64,000 bases of DNA, taken from positions 1-64,000 of the forward strand of contig NZ_QKQV01000009.1 of NCBI RefSeq assembly GCF_003233725.1. Reading direction: 5' to 3'. Shown piece after piece: positions 17,583 to 25,573 of this stretch; the stretch's first letter is position 1, and each line of letters starts with the position of its first letter. The position numbers were made by a program, and so were the translations under genes. Source of the DNA: Mesonia sp. K7. GTDB lineage: Bacteria > Bacteroidota > Bacteroidia > Flavobacteriales > Flavobacteriaceae. A model generated the notes under the pieces. That model did not search any database and had not been told where the DNA came from. It worked only from the letters and a program-made list of their open reading frames with translations.

Positions 17583-18563
17583 TTACTTTTTTCTGTCGAT
17601 GACATAGTTGATCATCGTCACAAGTGATTCTTTATAAGGCGAGTCTGGGTATTTTTGAAGAATCTCTGAGGCTTCTTGTTGGTAGGCTTTCATTTTTTTG
17701 ACCGCGTAATCCAATCCGCCTTTTTCTTTTACAAAAGTGATGACCTCTTTGACTCTTTTAGAATTTTTATTGTGGTTTTTGACAGAATTGATGAGCCAAC
17801 TTTTTTCTTTAGCATCACAATTATTCAAGACATAAATCAACGGAAGGGTCATTTTTTGTTCTTTGATGTCGATACCTGTTGGCTTGCCAATTTTTTCTTC
17901 GCCATAATCAAACAAGTCATCTTTGATTTGGAAAGCCATGCCGATGAGTTCACCAAACTTTCGCATCTTTTCGACGTCTTTAGAAGCTGGTTTTACCGCT
18001 GCAGCACCCAAACTGCAACAAGCCGCAATGAGCGTGGCTGTTTTTTGGCGGATGATTTCGTAATATACTTCTTCGGTGATATCGAGTCGTCTTGCTTTTT
18101 CGATTTGTAAAAGTTCGCCTTCGCTCATCTCGCGTACGGCTACCGAAATAATTTTGAGCAAATCGAAATCGTCGTTATCGATAGAAAGCAACAAACCTTT
18201 AGACAATAGAAAATCACCTACCAAGACGGCAATTTTGTTTTTCCATAACGCATTGATCGAGAAAAACCCGCGACGTCGATTGCTATCATCCACCACATCA
18301 TCATGCACCAAAGTGGCAGTGTGTATGAGCTCTATGACCGAGGCACCACGATAGGTTCTGTCGTTGACTTCGTTGTTGTTACTGATCATTTTAGCCACCA
18401 AAAAAACAAACATCGGGCGCATTTGTTTGCCTTTACGGTTCACCACATAATGGGTAATACGGTTGAGCAATGCCACGCGGGAAGACATAAAAAGATGGAA
18501 CTTTTTTTCGAAAAGTTCCATCTCGTGGGCTATGGGTTGTTTTATTTTTTCTATTGGCTTCAA
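17583..18563 (-). CDS. ispB: Polyprenyl diphosphate synthase
   Basis: The 326 residues carry the first Asp-rich motif in LVHDDVVDDS and the second in QIKDDLFDYG, with GKQMRPMFVF near the N-terminus. The enzyme extends an allylic diphosphate with isopentenyl units in trans, most likely making the side chain of menaquinone. Chain length cannot be predicted with confidence. Its start lies 12 bases after the stop of the phosphatase-sulfotransferase fusion gene, so the two could be co-transcribed, though their functions are not obviously related. The assignment to IspB rather than another trans-prenyl synthase is by length and phylum habit. Confidence 0.88.
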   Translation of the reverse strand: MKPIEKIKQPIAHEMELFEKKFHLFMSSRVALLNRITHYVVNRKGKQMRPMFVFLVAKMISNNNEVNDRTYRGASVIELIHTATLVHDDVVDDSNRRRGFFSINALWKNKIAVLVGDFLLSKGLLLSIDNDDFDLLKIISVAVREMSEGELLQIEKARRLDITEEVYYEIIRQKTATLIAACCSLGAAAVKPASKDVEKMRKFGELIGMAFQIKDDLFDYGEEKIGKPTGIDIKEQKMTLPLIYVLNNCDAKEKSWLINSVKNHNKNSKRVKEVITFVKEKGGLDYAVKKMKAYQQEASEILQKYPDSPYKESLVTMINYVIDRKK

Positions 18564-18575
18564 GATACAAGAATT

Positions 18576-21128
18576 TTATTTGACCTCTTCTACTTTATTT
18601 CGATAAAGTGATTTATCAACACATTTTTCCATTGCCTTTTTATTTAAATCTTTTCCTATGAATGATTCAACCTTTTTGATTTCATTCTGAGGATTTTCCA
18701 AAACATTTTTGTAATCTATATATATTAATTCTACCCCGGGTTGTTTTTCTTTCCAATGATCCACAAACTCTAATTGCTTATAGAACGAGTTGTACATACT
18801 CACAGAAATAGTTTTTTTATCTTTACCTATCATTTTTTGTTGTGATAATAAAACTTCATCAATATCTCTTTTCATAAAGATAATTTTGTACCTGTATTTT
18901 GGGTCTAAAAATTTTAAAAGCGGAGCAACAACCTTTAAAGATTTATTTTGAGCTTCACTTAGCCAAGAATTATCCTTATGCAAACTCATTACTTTTTCAT
19001 ATTCATAATAACCTTTAGGATTTGAGTGGTCTGCTTTTCGCTTACCATCAGTTAAAGTATCTATACCACCTTTGTCCATCATTTGCATCATTAAGGAGGT
19101 TCCAGATCTAGGCAAACCTGATACTATAGTAATCTGATTATCCCAACCTTTACTTGCTGATTTATCTTTAAGGTTTAAAGGCTTATTTATTTTTTCCACA
19201 ACATTCTCTATTGCCTTTTCTACTTTGGAATAAGTTTTTGGTTTTAACCTAGATGCTGTTTCATAGGCTATCTTAGCATTTTCTAAATCTCCTAATTTTT
19301 CTAGTGCTCTTCCTAATGTGTAATGAGCTATAGAATTGTACTTTACTAGTTCAATAGCTGTTAAAGCATATTCTGCAGCCTCTTCATATTCTTTTAAATC
19401 TATTAAGTTTTCTGCAATGGCTACATGATATTTAGATTTTCCAGACTCTATCTCAATTGCTTTTTCAAAAGCTATTTGAGCCGCATCAAAATTATTTAAT
19501 GCATTTCTTAAAACACCTATCTTATACCAAAGCTCAGCATTGGGTCTTTTAGTTTTGCTCTGCTCTACCACATCTTCAAGCACCTTAAGGGCTTTCAATG
19601 GTTTTCCATTACCTTGTAATATTTCTGACTCAATAAAATATAAATTATAAGTTACTTCGGTTTTTGATTTTTTTAAAAGGTTAAAATAGTTTTCTGCTTT
19701 TTCAAAGTCTTTTTCTTTTAAATAGATACTTATTAGATCCATATAAAATGGTGCCTTATCTTGCTCATCTTCATTGATTAAGTCTAACAATATTTCTTTA
19801 GCATTTACCATATCCTTTTTCCCTATATAAACTCGAGCTAGATTATGTTTTAAATCACATTTAGTTTTTTTTACAGCTTTCTCTATCTTTCCGTCTGGCT
19901 TTTCGATATAACCCAATTCTATTAACTGATTAAGGGTTTCCTCATCAGAAAGCGTATCACTTTTCTCTTCACGGTTTTTTAGTTCTCCAAAATCCCCTTC
20001 TATTTTGTCCCAACTGTTAACATATTGAATTTTACTTTTTGAATCTTTAAAAATATCAAGAGCAACATTTCCATCCATGTCCTTGCCTATAGGTAGGTTA
20101 AAGTGATATAGAATTGTAGGTGCTACATCAATTAAGCCTAAGCCATAAACCTTCTCATTTTTTTTAATATTGGGGCCGCTCGCTACAAAAATTCCAAATT
20201 GACGATGGTCCATCGCAGCAGCAGCTTGGACTTTAGGCATCTTAAGCATTCTTTTATGACCAGATTCAAACCCATGGTCAGACATTACCATGACTGTTAC
20301 GTCTTCTCCGGCTAAATCTAAAAGCCTTTCTAGCATCATATCCTGAAAGCGATACGCTCCATTTACTGCCTCTTTATATGTTTTATACTGCTGATCAGTA
20401 ACTCCTTTCAATTGAGGAGGATGATACTTCATATACGCATGGCAAAAATGATCAATCATATCATAATAGATGGCCATAAAATCCCAATCACTTGTTCTCA
20501 ACAGTCTTGTAGCTGCATTGTGAACAGATACATTCTCTGAAATTATTTTTGCTGTAGGCACAAGCCCCTTATTTTTTTCTTGATCTACTAAAGCCGCATT
20601 GGGAATAAAGGGTAATACATGTTCACTTGTTATTTCATGAGGAAACATTTTTAACTCTTTAAACTCTTTCAGTTTTTCTTTCGGATAAATAGCATCATCT
20701 GGAATAGGCTGTTGCTTTTTAGGGTCACCTGTAACTTTTTGAAATTTATCTGAAACTACCGTCCCATTTATAGGCTCTGCGGGATAACTTGGCCACCAAC
20801 CCACAACGTTGCTCTTTAGTCCTTGGTTATGAAATATGTTCCATAACGCTCTAGTCTTTCTAGCGGTAACTGTTATTGGTCTTATGCCAGAATTATCATC
20901 AAGAGGTTCTATAAAGCCTAGGACTCCATGCTTATCTGGGGTTTTCCCTGTAGCTACAGAAGTCCACAACATTGGGGAAAAGGGTGGATTCATGGTACTC
21001 ATGTTTCCATAAACCCCGTTTTCTATAATTTTTTTTAAAGTGGGCATTTGACCTTTGGCAATAAGAGGAAAAATAACATCCCAATCGGCAGCATCCCATC
21101 CTATTAATAACAGTTTATTTTTTTTCAT
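18576..21128 (-). CDS. AlkP-type phosphodiesterase - TPR - sulfotransferase fusion
   Basis: This 850-residue protein has three parts. Residues 1-400: an alkaline-phosphatase/nucleotide-pyrophosphatase fold with GWDAADWD (metal Asp12), a likely nucleophile Ser51 in NPPFSPMLWTS, TGKTPDKHG, DMIDHFCHAY, MSDHGFESGH and MDHRQFG, so the two-metal site looks complete. Residues about 425-650: five or more TPR repeats. Residues 662-850: a sulfotransferase domain with the PAPS phosphate-binding loop GLPRSGTSLMM and a later IIFMKRDIDEVLLSQ. There is no signal peptide, so it is probably cytoplasmic. The substrate is unknown; release and transfer of sulfate or phosphate groups on one polypeptide is a possibility only. 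A 47-residue ORF overlaps its start. Confidence 0.85.
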   Translation of the reverse strand: MKKNKLLLIGWDAADWDVIFPLIAKGQMPTLKKIIENGVYGNMSTMNPPFSPMLWTSVATGKTPDKHGVLGFIEPLDDNSGIRPITVTARKTRALWNIFHNQGLKSNVVGWWPSYPAEPINGTVVSDKFQKVTGDPKKQQPIPDDAIYPKEKLKEFKELKMFPHEITSEHVLPFIPNAALVDQEKNKGLVPTAKIISENVSVHNAATRLLRTSDWDFMAIYYDMIDHFCHAYMKYHPPQLKGVTDQQYKTYKEAVNGAYRFQDMMLERLLDLAGEDVTVMVMSDHGFESGHKRMLKMPKVQAAAAMDHRQFGIFVASGPNIKKNEKVYGLGLIDVAPTILYHFNLPIGKDMDGNVALDIFKDSKSKIQYVNSWDKIEGDFGELKNREEKSDTLSDEETLNQLIELGYIEKPDGKIEKAVKKTKCDLKHNLARVYIGKKDMVNAKEILLDLINEDEQDKAPFYMDLISIYLKEKDFEKAENYFNLLKKSKTEVTYNLYFIESEILQGNGKPLKALKVLEDVVEQSKTKRPNAELWYKIGVLRNALNNFDAAQIAFEKAIEIESGKSKYHVAIAENLIDLKEYEEAAEYALTAIELVKYNSIAHYTLGRALEKLGDLENAKIAYETASRLKPKTYSKVEKAIENVVEKINKPLNLKDKSASKGWDNQITIVSGLPRSGTSLMMQMMDKGGIDTLTDGKRKADHSNPKGYYEYEKVMSLHKDNSWLSEAQNKSLKVVAPLLKFLDPKYRYKIIFMKRDIDEVLLSQQKMIGKDKKTISVSMYNSFYKQLEFVDHWKEKQPGVELIYIDYKNVLENPQNEIKKVESFIGKDLNKKAMEKCVDKSLYRNKVEEVK

Positions 21129-21258
21129 TCTTTTTTCTTTCTTTTCTTATTTTCTTTTTCCACTCTGTAAAAACAACATCACCAGCTGCTAAAAGACCCA
21201 ATGAACTTTCTATAGGTATATCCTTTATATCGATTATTTTATATTTTTTTTTATCCAT
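21115..21258 (-). CDS. Small conserved-looking protein, 47 residues
   Basis: The frame begins ATG at 21258 and ends TAA at 21115, overlapping the start of the phosphatase-sulfotransferase gene by 14 bases. Translation starts MDKKKYKIIDIKDIPIESS, continues LGLLAAGDVVFTEWKKK and ends in a basic Lys/Arg tail. The non-repetitive core with a LGLLAxGD motif looks like a protein rather than chance. Overlap with the large gene suggests translational coupling. I do not know a function; a small partner or regulator of the fusion enzyme is inference. Confidence 0.6.
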   Translation of the reverse strand: MDKKKYKIIDIKDIPIESSLGLLAAGDVVFTEWKKKIRKERKKNEKK

Positions 21259-21343
21259 ATATTTTTAATTTTAAGCAAAAAACGCTATTTTTAATTTTTG
21301 AAACCTTAAAAGAAAAAAACTTTTAAACAAAAAACAACATATT

Positions 21344-22183
21344 ATGAAAAAAAATGACTCTACTCAACTATCAAAAAAACTCATAAAGTATGGAGCTTTT
21401 TCAGCTGCTGTTCTAGGTGCCTCTACTGCAAACAGTCAAATTATGTATACCGACATAACAGATGAGACTGTTTCTACTGGTAATGTTGCTTTTTTTGACA
21501 TCGATGGTGACGGCACAGATGATTATGCATTTTACGTAGGCAGTTCTCAGGGTGTGGCAAATTTTGCCTTAGCAATTCCTGCATCTGGTGTCACTTCCGC
21601 TGGCCCAGCTTTTAATTCTAATTCTATAGTGGGTGCACTCAACGGAAATTACGCCTATCCTTCTAATTTATCATTTGGGGCTACTATAGATTCAAACAAT
21701 CAAGCTTTTAATGGTCAAGTAGGAACTCTTAATTTTTATGGATGCTATTTTTCTAGCAGTCAATTCTGTGATGGTCAAGATGGTTATGTAGGTCTACATA
21801 TAGATATCGCAGGGCAAACTCATTATGGTTGGGCAAGAATTCAAGTTGCACAGGATGCCTCTACTATTACTATCAAAGATTTTGCATATGAAGCAACAGC
21901 TGGTACGGCTATTACAGCTGGAGATCAAGGCACTGCTTCAGCAGAAAACGAAATATTTAATGGCTTTGATTATTACATCAATAATAACGAATTGCATTTA
22001 TCCTCTGCTACCTCTGCTATTGAAACGGCAACCATTTATGACATTACAGGTAAACAGATACAGAATCTTCAAATAAATAGCAATAACGGAATTGTTAATA
22101 TTGGAAACCTTCAAAGTGGTGTTTATATTGCACAAGCTAATATCGAAGGACAAACCAAGTCTTTCAAGTTTGTAAAGAAATAG
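21344..22183 (+). CDS. Secreted T9SS cargo protein (type A sorting domain)
   Basis: The 279 residues have an N-terminal signal peptide ending near ASTANSQ. The middle domain opens with DIDGDGTDDYAFYVG, a calcium-binding-like DxDxDGxxD pattern, and has a GYVGLHIDIAGQTHYGWARI segment. A C-terminal type A sorting domain follows (AETATIYDITGKQIQ, NIGNLQSGVYIAQ, KSFKFVKK). The sorting domain directs export through the type IX system and cleavage at the cell surface. It is followed by a strong terminator and by a second T9SS gene with a near-identical C-terminus. The role of the middle domain is unknown. Confidence 0.85.
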   Translation: MKKNDSTQLSKKLIKYGAFSAAVLGASTANSQIMYTDITDETVSTGNVAFFDIDGDGTDDYAFYVGSSQGVANFALAIPASGVTSAGPAFNSNSIVGALNGNYAYPSNLSFGATIDSNNQAFNGQVGTLNFYGCYFSSSQFCDGQDGYVGLHIDIAGQTHYGWARIQVAQDASTITIKDFAYEATAGTAITAGDQGTASAENEIFNGFDYYINNNELHLSSATSAIETATIYDITGKQIQNLQINSNNGIVNIGNLQSGVYIAQANIEGQTKSFKFVKK

Positions 22184-22205
22184 TTTAGAAACATAATTTT
22201 TATAG

Positions 22206-22234
22206 AAAAATCCGCTTTAAAAGCGGATTTTTTT
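22206..22234 (+). terminator. Terminator of the first T9SS cargo gene
   Basis: AAAATCCGCTT and AAGCGGATTTT form a GC-centred stem followed by a long T tract. It is immediately followed by the -7 element of the next gene. Confidence 0.8.
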
Positions 22235-22242
22235 TATATTTG
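22235..22242 (+). promoter_or_regulatory. -7 element of the second T9SS cargo gene
   Basis: TATATTTG lies 22 bases before the start codon and directly abuts the upstream terminator's T tract. Confidence 0.6.
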
Positions 22243-22264
22243 GTCAATTAAAAAATAAATTCAA

Positions 22265-23194
22265 ATGAAAAAAATTACTTTATTATTGGTTGCTTTTGCA
22301 GCAACTTTTACGATGAACGCACAAACTAATATATCTTTCGAAGCTTCAGAAGGATACACTTTAGGCAATATTCACAATCAAGATGGCTGGGTAGTTGTCG
22401 GTGACGGTAGCGGTGGCGTTGTACAAAATCAATTGGTCTCTGACGAAGAAGCTTCAGACGGTACATTTTCTTTTAAAATTTCTAGAGAAAGCGCTTTTCC
22501 TCAACAAAGTAGTTTTATTGTTGGAGCCCTAAAAACATTATCTACAACGATTTCAAATACTGCCTCGGTTATGGAATTCGATATGTTCATTAATTTTGCA
22601 GCTGGTGCTGATGGGGTAAATACTGCGGTAAGATTTATTGCAAGTGATGACAGTACAGGCCCTGTAATTGCCTTTCTTGCTGACGGCTCAATATTAGTTC
22701 CAGACGAGGATGCTAATGGAGATTTAGTATTTACTGATTCAGGAGAAGTATGGACTGGTTTAACTTGGTTTACATTTAAAGTAGAATTAGGAACAACCGC
22801 AAAATATTTCCTTAACGGAACTGAAATTTATGATGGTATAAATTTTGTTACTGCTGATTTAAATAGAATTAGATTTGCTCACGATAATGCTGGGACAGAT
22901 GCTCAAGCAAGCTCTGTATACATGGACAATTTAACTTATAGCAATACTGCTTCAAATGATATTAATAAAATCAACAGTTTCACACACTATGTAACTAATG
23001 ACTTATTGAATGTTAAATCAGACAGTACTATCTCTAATATTGATATCTACAACCTAATAGGTCAAAAAGTAAATCAAACTGAAATCAACAACACTAACGG
23101 TCAAGTAAACATTGCTAACCTACAGAACGGTGTTTATGTTGGTCAAGTAACCATCGACGGTCAAACAAAATCTTTTAAATTTGTAAAGAAATAA
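22265..23194 (+). CDS. Secreted T9SS cargo protein, LamG-like
   Basis: The 309 residues start with a signal peptide (MKKITLLLVAFAATFTMNAQ). The central 200 residues (ISFEASEGYTLGNIHNQDGW, SVYMDNLTYS) look like a concanavalin/LamG-type beta-sandwich. The C-terminal type A sorting domain (NIDIYNLIGQKVNQ, NIANLQNGVYVGQ, KSFKFVKK) resembles that of the upstream gene. It is likely displayed on or released from the cell surface; a carbohydrate-binding role is only suggested by the fold. It has its own promoter and terminator. Confidence 0.85.
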   Translation: MKKITLLLVAFAATFTMNAQTNISFEASEGYTLGNIHNQDGWVVVGDGSGGVVQNQLVSDEEASDGTFSFKISRESAFPQQSSFIVGALKTLSTTISNTASVMEFDMFINFAAGADGVNTAVRFIASDDSTGPVIAFLADGSILVPDEDANGDLVFTDSGEVWTGLTWFTFKVELGTTAKYFLNGTEIYDGINFVTADLNRIRFAHDNAGTDAQASSVYMDNLTYSNTASNDINKINSFTHYVTNDLLNVKSDSTISNIDIYNLIGQKVNQTEINNTNGQVNIANLQNGVYVGQVTIDGQTKSFKFVKK

Positions 23195-23222
23195 TTTAAG
23201 GTTTTACTTGATTATATAAAAT

Positions 23223-23253
23223 AAAAAACCCGCCTAAAAAGGCGGGTTTTTTA
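23223..23253 (+). terminator. Terminator of the second T9SS cargo gene
   Basis: AAAAAACCCGCCT and AGGCGGGTTTTTT form a strong stem with an AAAA loop. The symmetry lets it act in both directions, also serving rlmN from the other side. Confidence 0.85.
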
Positions 23254-23313
23254 TTTACCATTTATGTAATTACATACCCCTAAATCCCCTCTTCTTAGAG
23301 TGGACTTTTTTAT

Positions 23314-24360
23314 TTATTGAGAAGATTTATTGGCCAATTGCCCACAAGCGGCATCGATATCTTTTCCGCGAGAGCGACGTACGGTTACCGTAATATGATT
23401 TCGCTCTAAAGCTTTTTGATAGGCTTCGGTCACTTCACCAGCTGCTTGTTGAAACTCACCATCGTCAATCGGATTGTACTCAATGATGTTTACTTTGCAA
23501 GGTATGAGTTTACAAAAATGAACCAAGGCATCTATATCTTCTTTTCTATCATTTATTCCCTTCCAAATTAAATATTCATAGGTTACTTTCTTTTTGGTTT
23601 TCTCATACCAATAGACTAAAGATTCTTTAAGTTCACTTAAGGGAAATGTCTCATTAAAAGGCATAATTTGTGTTCTCACTTCATCTATCGCCGAATGCAA
23701 TGATAAGGCAAGGTTAAATTTTACTTCGTCGTCTGCCAGCTTTTTAATCATTTTAGGGATACCCGATGTAGAAACGGTAATCCGCTTAGGCGACATGCCT
23801 AAACCTTCGGGTGAAGTTATTTTTTCGATAGCTTTAAGCACGTTGTTATAGTTCATCAAAGGTTCGCCCATCCCCATAAACACAATGTTGGAAAGTGGCA
23901 TCTGATTGTACAACCTACTTTCTTGATCGATTGCTACTACTTGATCGTATATTTCGTCAGGATTGAGGTTACGCATTCTTTTTAATCGTGCGGTGGCACA
24001 AAACTTACAATCCAAGCTACAACCTACTTGCGAAGAAACACAAGCCGTTGTTCGTGAAAAGGTAGGAATAAGTACCGACTCCACCGTTAAACCATCGTGT
24101 AACGTGACTGCATTTTTTATGGTCCCGTCATTACTGCGCTGCATCGTATCTACTTTGATGTGGTTGATTACAAAATTGTCTTCGAGCATTTGGCGTGTTT
24201 CTTTAGAAATGTTGGTCATTTCTTCAAAAGAGTGTGCGCTTTTGCTCCACAACCATTCGTAGACTTGATTGCCACGAAAAGCTTTGTCTCCTTGACTTAC
24301 AAAAAAATCACGGAGTTGCTCTTTGGTTAAAGCTCGTATGTCTTTTTTCTCTGGTTTCAC
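23314..24360 (-). CDS. rlmN: Dual-specificity 23S rRNA/tRNA adenine-C2 methyltransferase
   Basis: This radical-SAM methyltransferase of 348 residues methylates A2503 of 23S rRNA and A37 of some tRNAs. The [4Fe-4S] motif CSLDCKFC is present, as are CVSSQVGC, GMGEPLMNY and the C-terminal DIDAACGQL, whose Cys is the methyl carrier. The start is GTG, since homologues have only a few residues before KKDIRALTKEQ. A TATCTTTG element ends just 4 bases before this GTG, so the message may be leaderless. Confidence 0.95.
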   Translation of the reverse strand: MKPEKKDIRALTKEQLRDFFVSQGDKAFRGNQVYEWLWSKSAHSFEEMTNISKETRQMLEDNFVINHIKVDTMQRSNDGTIKNAVTLHDGLTVESVLIPTFSRTTACVSSQVGCSLDCKFCATARLKRMRNLNPDEIYDQVVAIDQESRLYNQMPLSNIVFMGMGEPLMNYNNVLKAIEKITSPEGLGMSPKRITVSTSGIPKMIKKLADDEVKFNLALSLHSAIDEVRTQIMPFNETFPLSELKESLVYWYEKTKKKVTYEYLIWKGINDRKEDIDALVHFCKLIPCKVNIIEYNPIDDGEFQQAAGEVTEAYQKALERNHITVTVRRSRGKDIDAACGQLANKSSQ

Positions 24361-24364
24361 ACTG

Positions 24365-24372
24365 CAAAGATA
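24365..24372 (-). promoter_or_regulatory. -7 element of rlmN, 4 bases from the start codon
   Basis: The minus strand reads TATCTTTG, then CAGT, then the GTG start. The spacing implies transcription starting at or next to the start codon. Confidence 0.5.
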
Positions 24373-24380
24373 ATAGAAAT

Positions 24381-24410
24381 AAAAAGCCTGTTTTTACAAA
24401 CAGGCTTTTT
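24381..24410 (-). terminator. Terminator of queA
   Basis: AAAAAGCCTGTTT and AAACAGGCTTTTT form a long stem around a short loop, with T-rich tails on both strands. It lies 19 bases after the queA stop codon. Confidence 0.8.
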
Positions 24411-24428
24411 ACAATGTTTTTAACTTAT

Positions 24429-25484
24429 TTACAGAATAAGCATGGCATCGCCGTAACTGTAAAATTTATATTTTTCCTTGATGGCTTCCGCGTAAGCTTT
24501 CTCCATTAAATCATGTCCTGCAAAGGCTGAAATCATCATTAATAGAGTTGATTTTGGGGTATGAAAATTTGTAATCATACAATTCGCAATACTAAAATCG
24601 TACGGAGGGAAGATAAACTTATTGGTCCAGCCTTGAAACTCGTTAAGCTGCCCATTAGAAGAAACTGCACTTTCTAAAGTTCTCATAACGGTTGTACCCA
24701 CCGCACATACTTTTCTTTTTTCTACAATCGCTTTATTGACTATTTGAGTTGCCGTCTTATCAATAATTGCTTCTTCGCTATCCATTTTATGCTTCGAAAG
24801 GTCTTCTACTTCTACCGGACTAAAAGTTCCTAAACCAACGTGAAGTGTTACTTCAGCAAGGTTTACCCCTTTTATTTCCAACCTTTTTAAGAGGTGTTTT
24901 GAAAAGTGCAAACCAGCAGTTGGAGCTGCCACTGCACCTTCGTTTTTTGCATAAATGGTTTGGTAACGTTCAGCATCTTCTGGCTCTACCTCTCTTTTGA
25001 TGTATTTTGGAAGTGGCGTTTCCCCTAGCTCGGTTAATTTCTTTCTGAAATCTTCGTACGAACCGTCATATAAGAAACGTAATGTTCTTCCACGTGAAGT
25101 GGTATTATCAATTACTTCTGCCACCAAACTCTCGTCGTCACCAAAATAAAGCTTGTTCCCAATTCTTATTTTTCTAGCAGGATCTACCAAAACATCCCAT
25201 AATCTGGTTTCTGGATTTAATTCTCTTAAAAGAAAAACCTCGATTCTCGCACCGGTTTTCTCTTTGTTACCAAATAATCTCGCTGGAAATACCTTTGTAT
25301 TGTTAAGCACCATTACATCATCGGTATCGAAATAGTTAATGAGGTCTTTAAACATTTTATGTTCTATCGTACCTTCTTTTCTATTTACAACCATTAATCT
25401 GGCTTCGTCTCTGTGTTCTGATGGATACTCGGCAAGTAATTCTTTTGGTAGTTCAAAGTTGAACTGAGATAATTTCATCCCCAT
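24429..25484 (-). CDS. queA: S-adenosylmethionine:tRNA ribosyltransferase-isomerase
   Basis: The 351-residue enzyme transfers and isomerises the ribosyl group of SAM onto preQ1-modified tRNA, forming epoxyqueuosine. Conserved QueA segments are visible: FDLPEELIA-like [48 protein letters not shown] and [12 protein letters not shown]. Two Met codons are possible (MGMKLSQ); MKLSQF is the usual start in the family. It has its own -7 element and terminator, so it is separate from the aro array upstream. I see no preQ1 riboswitch in the leader. Confidence 0.96.
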   Translation of the reverse strand: MGMKLSQFNFELPKELLAEYPSEHRDEARLMVVNRKEGTIEHKMFKDLINYFDTDDVMVLNNTKVFPARLFGNKEKTGARIEVFLLRELNPETRLWDVLVDPARKIRIGNKLYFGDDESLVAEVIDNTTSRGRTLRFLYDGSYEDFRKKLTELGETPLPKYIKREVEPEDAERYQTIYAKNEGAVAAPTAGLHFSKHLLKRLEIKGVNLAEVTLHVGLGTFSPVEVEDLSKHKMDSEEAIIDKTATQIVNKAIVEKRKVCAVGTTVMRTLESAVSSNGQLNEFQGWTNKFIFPPYDFSIANCMITNFHTPKSTLLMMISAFAGHDLMEKAYAEAIKEKYKFYSYGDAMLIL

Positions 25485-25507
25485 TTTTGTGTATTTTTTT
25501 AGAACGG

Positions 25508-25515
25508 CAAATATA
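25508..25515 (-). promoter_or_regulatory. -7 element of queA
   Basis: The minus strand reads TATATTTG, 23-29 bases before the two candidate start codons. Confidence 0.55.
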
Positions 25516-25573
25516 CAACTATCGCATGGGCGATGTCAAGTAAATGACTTACTTTTTCTTAAAAATCACAGAA

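Noticed and set aside
17676-18110. 144-codon plus-strand frame opposite the polyprenyl synthase
   Set aside because: Fully antisense to a well-supported gene; Phe-rich composition typical of the reverse strand of Lys/Glu-rich coding sequence.
25485-25573. preQ1 riboswitch before queA
   Set aside because: The leader is short and lacks the C-rich loop and A-rich tail of known preQ1 aptamers; only a promoter element is evident.
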